Origin: JANMEX01 sp031423755
GTDB lineage: Bacteria; Pseudomonadota; Alphaproteobacteria; Rhizobiales; Rhizobiaceae
Direction of reading: 5' to 3'
DNA length: 5,443 nt
Assembly: GCA_031423755.1 (NCBI GenBank)
Contig: JANPGC010000195.1
Location: forward strand, 1 to 5,443
Shown here: positions 5,332-5,443 of the stretch, piece after piece
Position numbering within the stretch: the stretch's first letter is position 1
Layout of the letters: each line of letters starts with the position of its first letter
Notes under the pieces: model-generated
What the model was told of the DNA's origin: nothing
The model's database searches: none
The model's input: only the letters and a program-made list of their open reading frames with translations
Position numbers and translations under genes: made by a program

Positions 5332-5443
5332 TTAAGCTGTTATCAAGCGGCCATCAATCGGCACACCCAAGCGGCTCGCGGCGTCTATTAACTTGTGATG
5401 AATTCCGTTCGGAGCGGGTGAAACGATATATCCAGCCTCCAAA
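5332..5443 (-). CDS. C-terminal end of an unrecognised gene (partial)
   Basis: One minus-strand frame is open from the right edge to a TAA at 5332-5334 and gives 36 residues, including GYIVSPAPNGIHH, then KLIDAASRLGVPIDG, and ending in RLITA. The balanced composition looks like a real protein end and the frame matches the expected convergent layout; the other frames are less protein-like or stop early. The stop lies six bases from the tdh stop, so the genes converge tail to tail with no room for a separate terminator. I do not recognise the family. An in-frame TTG (5440-5442) could be a start, but a gene continuing beyond the window is much more likely. Confidence 0.45.
   Translation of the reverse strand, partial: LEAGYIVSPAPNGIHHKLIDAASRLGVPIDGRLITA

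Overview
The window looks like chromosomal DNA from an alphaproteobacterium, most likely of the Hyphomicrobiales (rhizobial) group. The grounds are the protein sequences, the GC-rich codon use, a hypothetical protein with a C-terminal signature I associate with rhizobial genomes, and small interspersed palindromic repeats of the 'CGTCATTCCGGGG...' and 'CGTCAT-CGTCGGGCT...AGCCCGACGA' kinds. Genus assignment is not possible from the window alone.

Layout. Positions 1-46 probably hold the last codons of an upstream gene whose TGA overlaps (GTGA) the start of a 260-residue hypothetical protein (43-825, +). That protein carries an in-frame, hairpin-rich palindromic segment (about 143-225). A terminator-like hairpin follows at 844-876. 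The gap 826-1259 is a repeat island: two 42-bp inverted copies (one mismatch) enclose a 118-bp core, and a third, related palindromic repeat sits next to the end of the following gene. On the minus strand, 1260-2636 encodes a class III (omega) aminotransferase of the SpuC-like type. The 473-bp divergent intergenic region (2637-3109) contains a 13-bp inverted repeat overlapping the aminotransferase ribosome binding site, a near-palindrome with a CG centre and a U-tract-bearing hairpin. On the plus strand follow kbl (3110-4300) and tdh (4300-5325), overlapping by one base. The right edge (5332-5443, -) is the C-terminal end of an unrecognised gene converging on tdh.

How the genes work together. 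Tdh oxidises L-threonine to 2-amino-3-ketobutyrate with NAD+. Kbl cleaves this with CoA to glycine and acetyl-CoA. The two form a translationally coupled threonine-degradation operon. The divergent aminotransferase probably takes amino groups from an amine or omega-amino acid to pyruvate or a similar acceptor; a shared amino-acid/amine catabolism theme or shared control region is inference only.

The most notable points are: the Tdh lacks all four cysteines that form the structural zinc site in E. coli Tdh; the aminotransferase mRNA can fold so that its Shine-Dalgarno is paired; and a palindromic repeat appears to have been absorbed into the coding sequence of the first gene. I found no mobile element with a transposase, no CRISPR array, no rRNA or tRNA, and no clear defence or other new multi-gene system.
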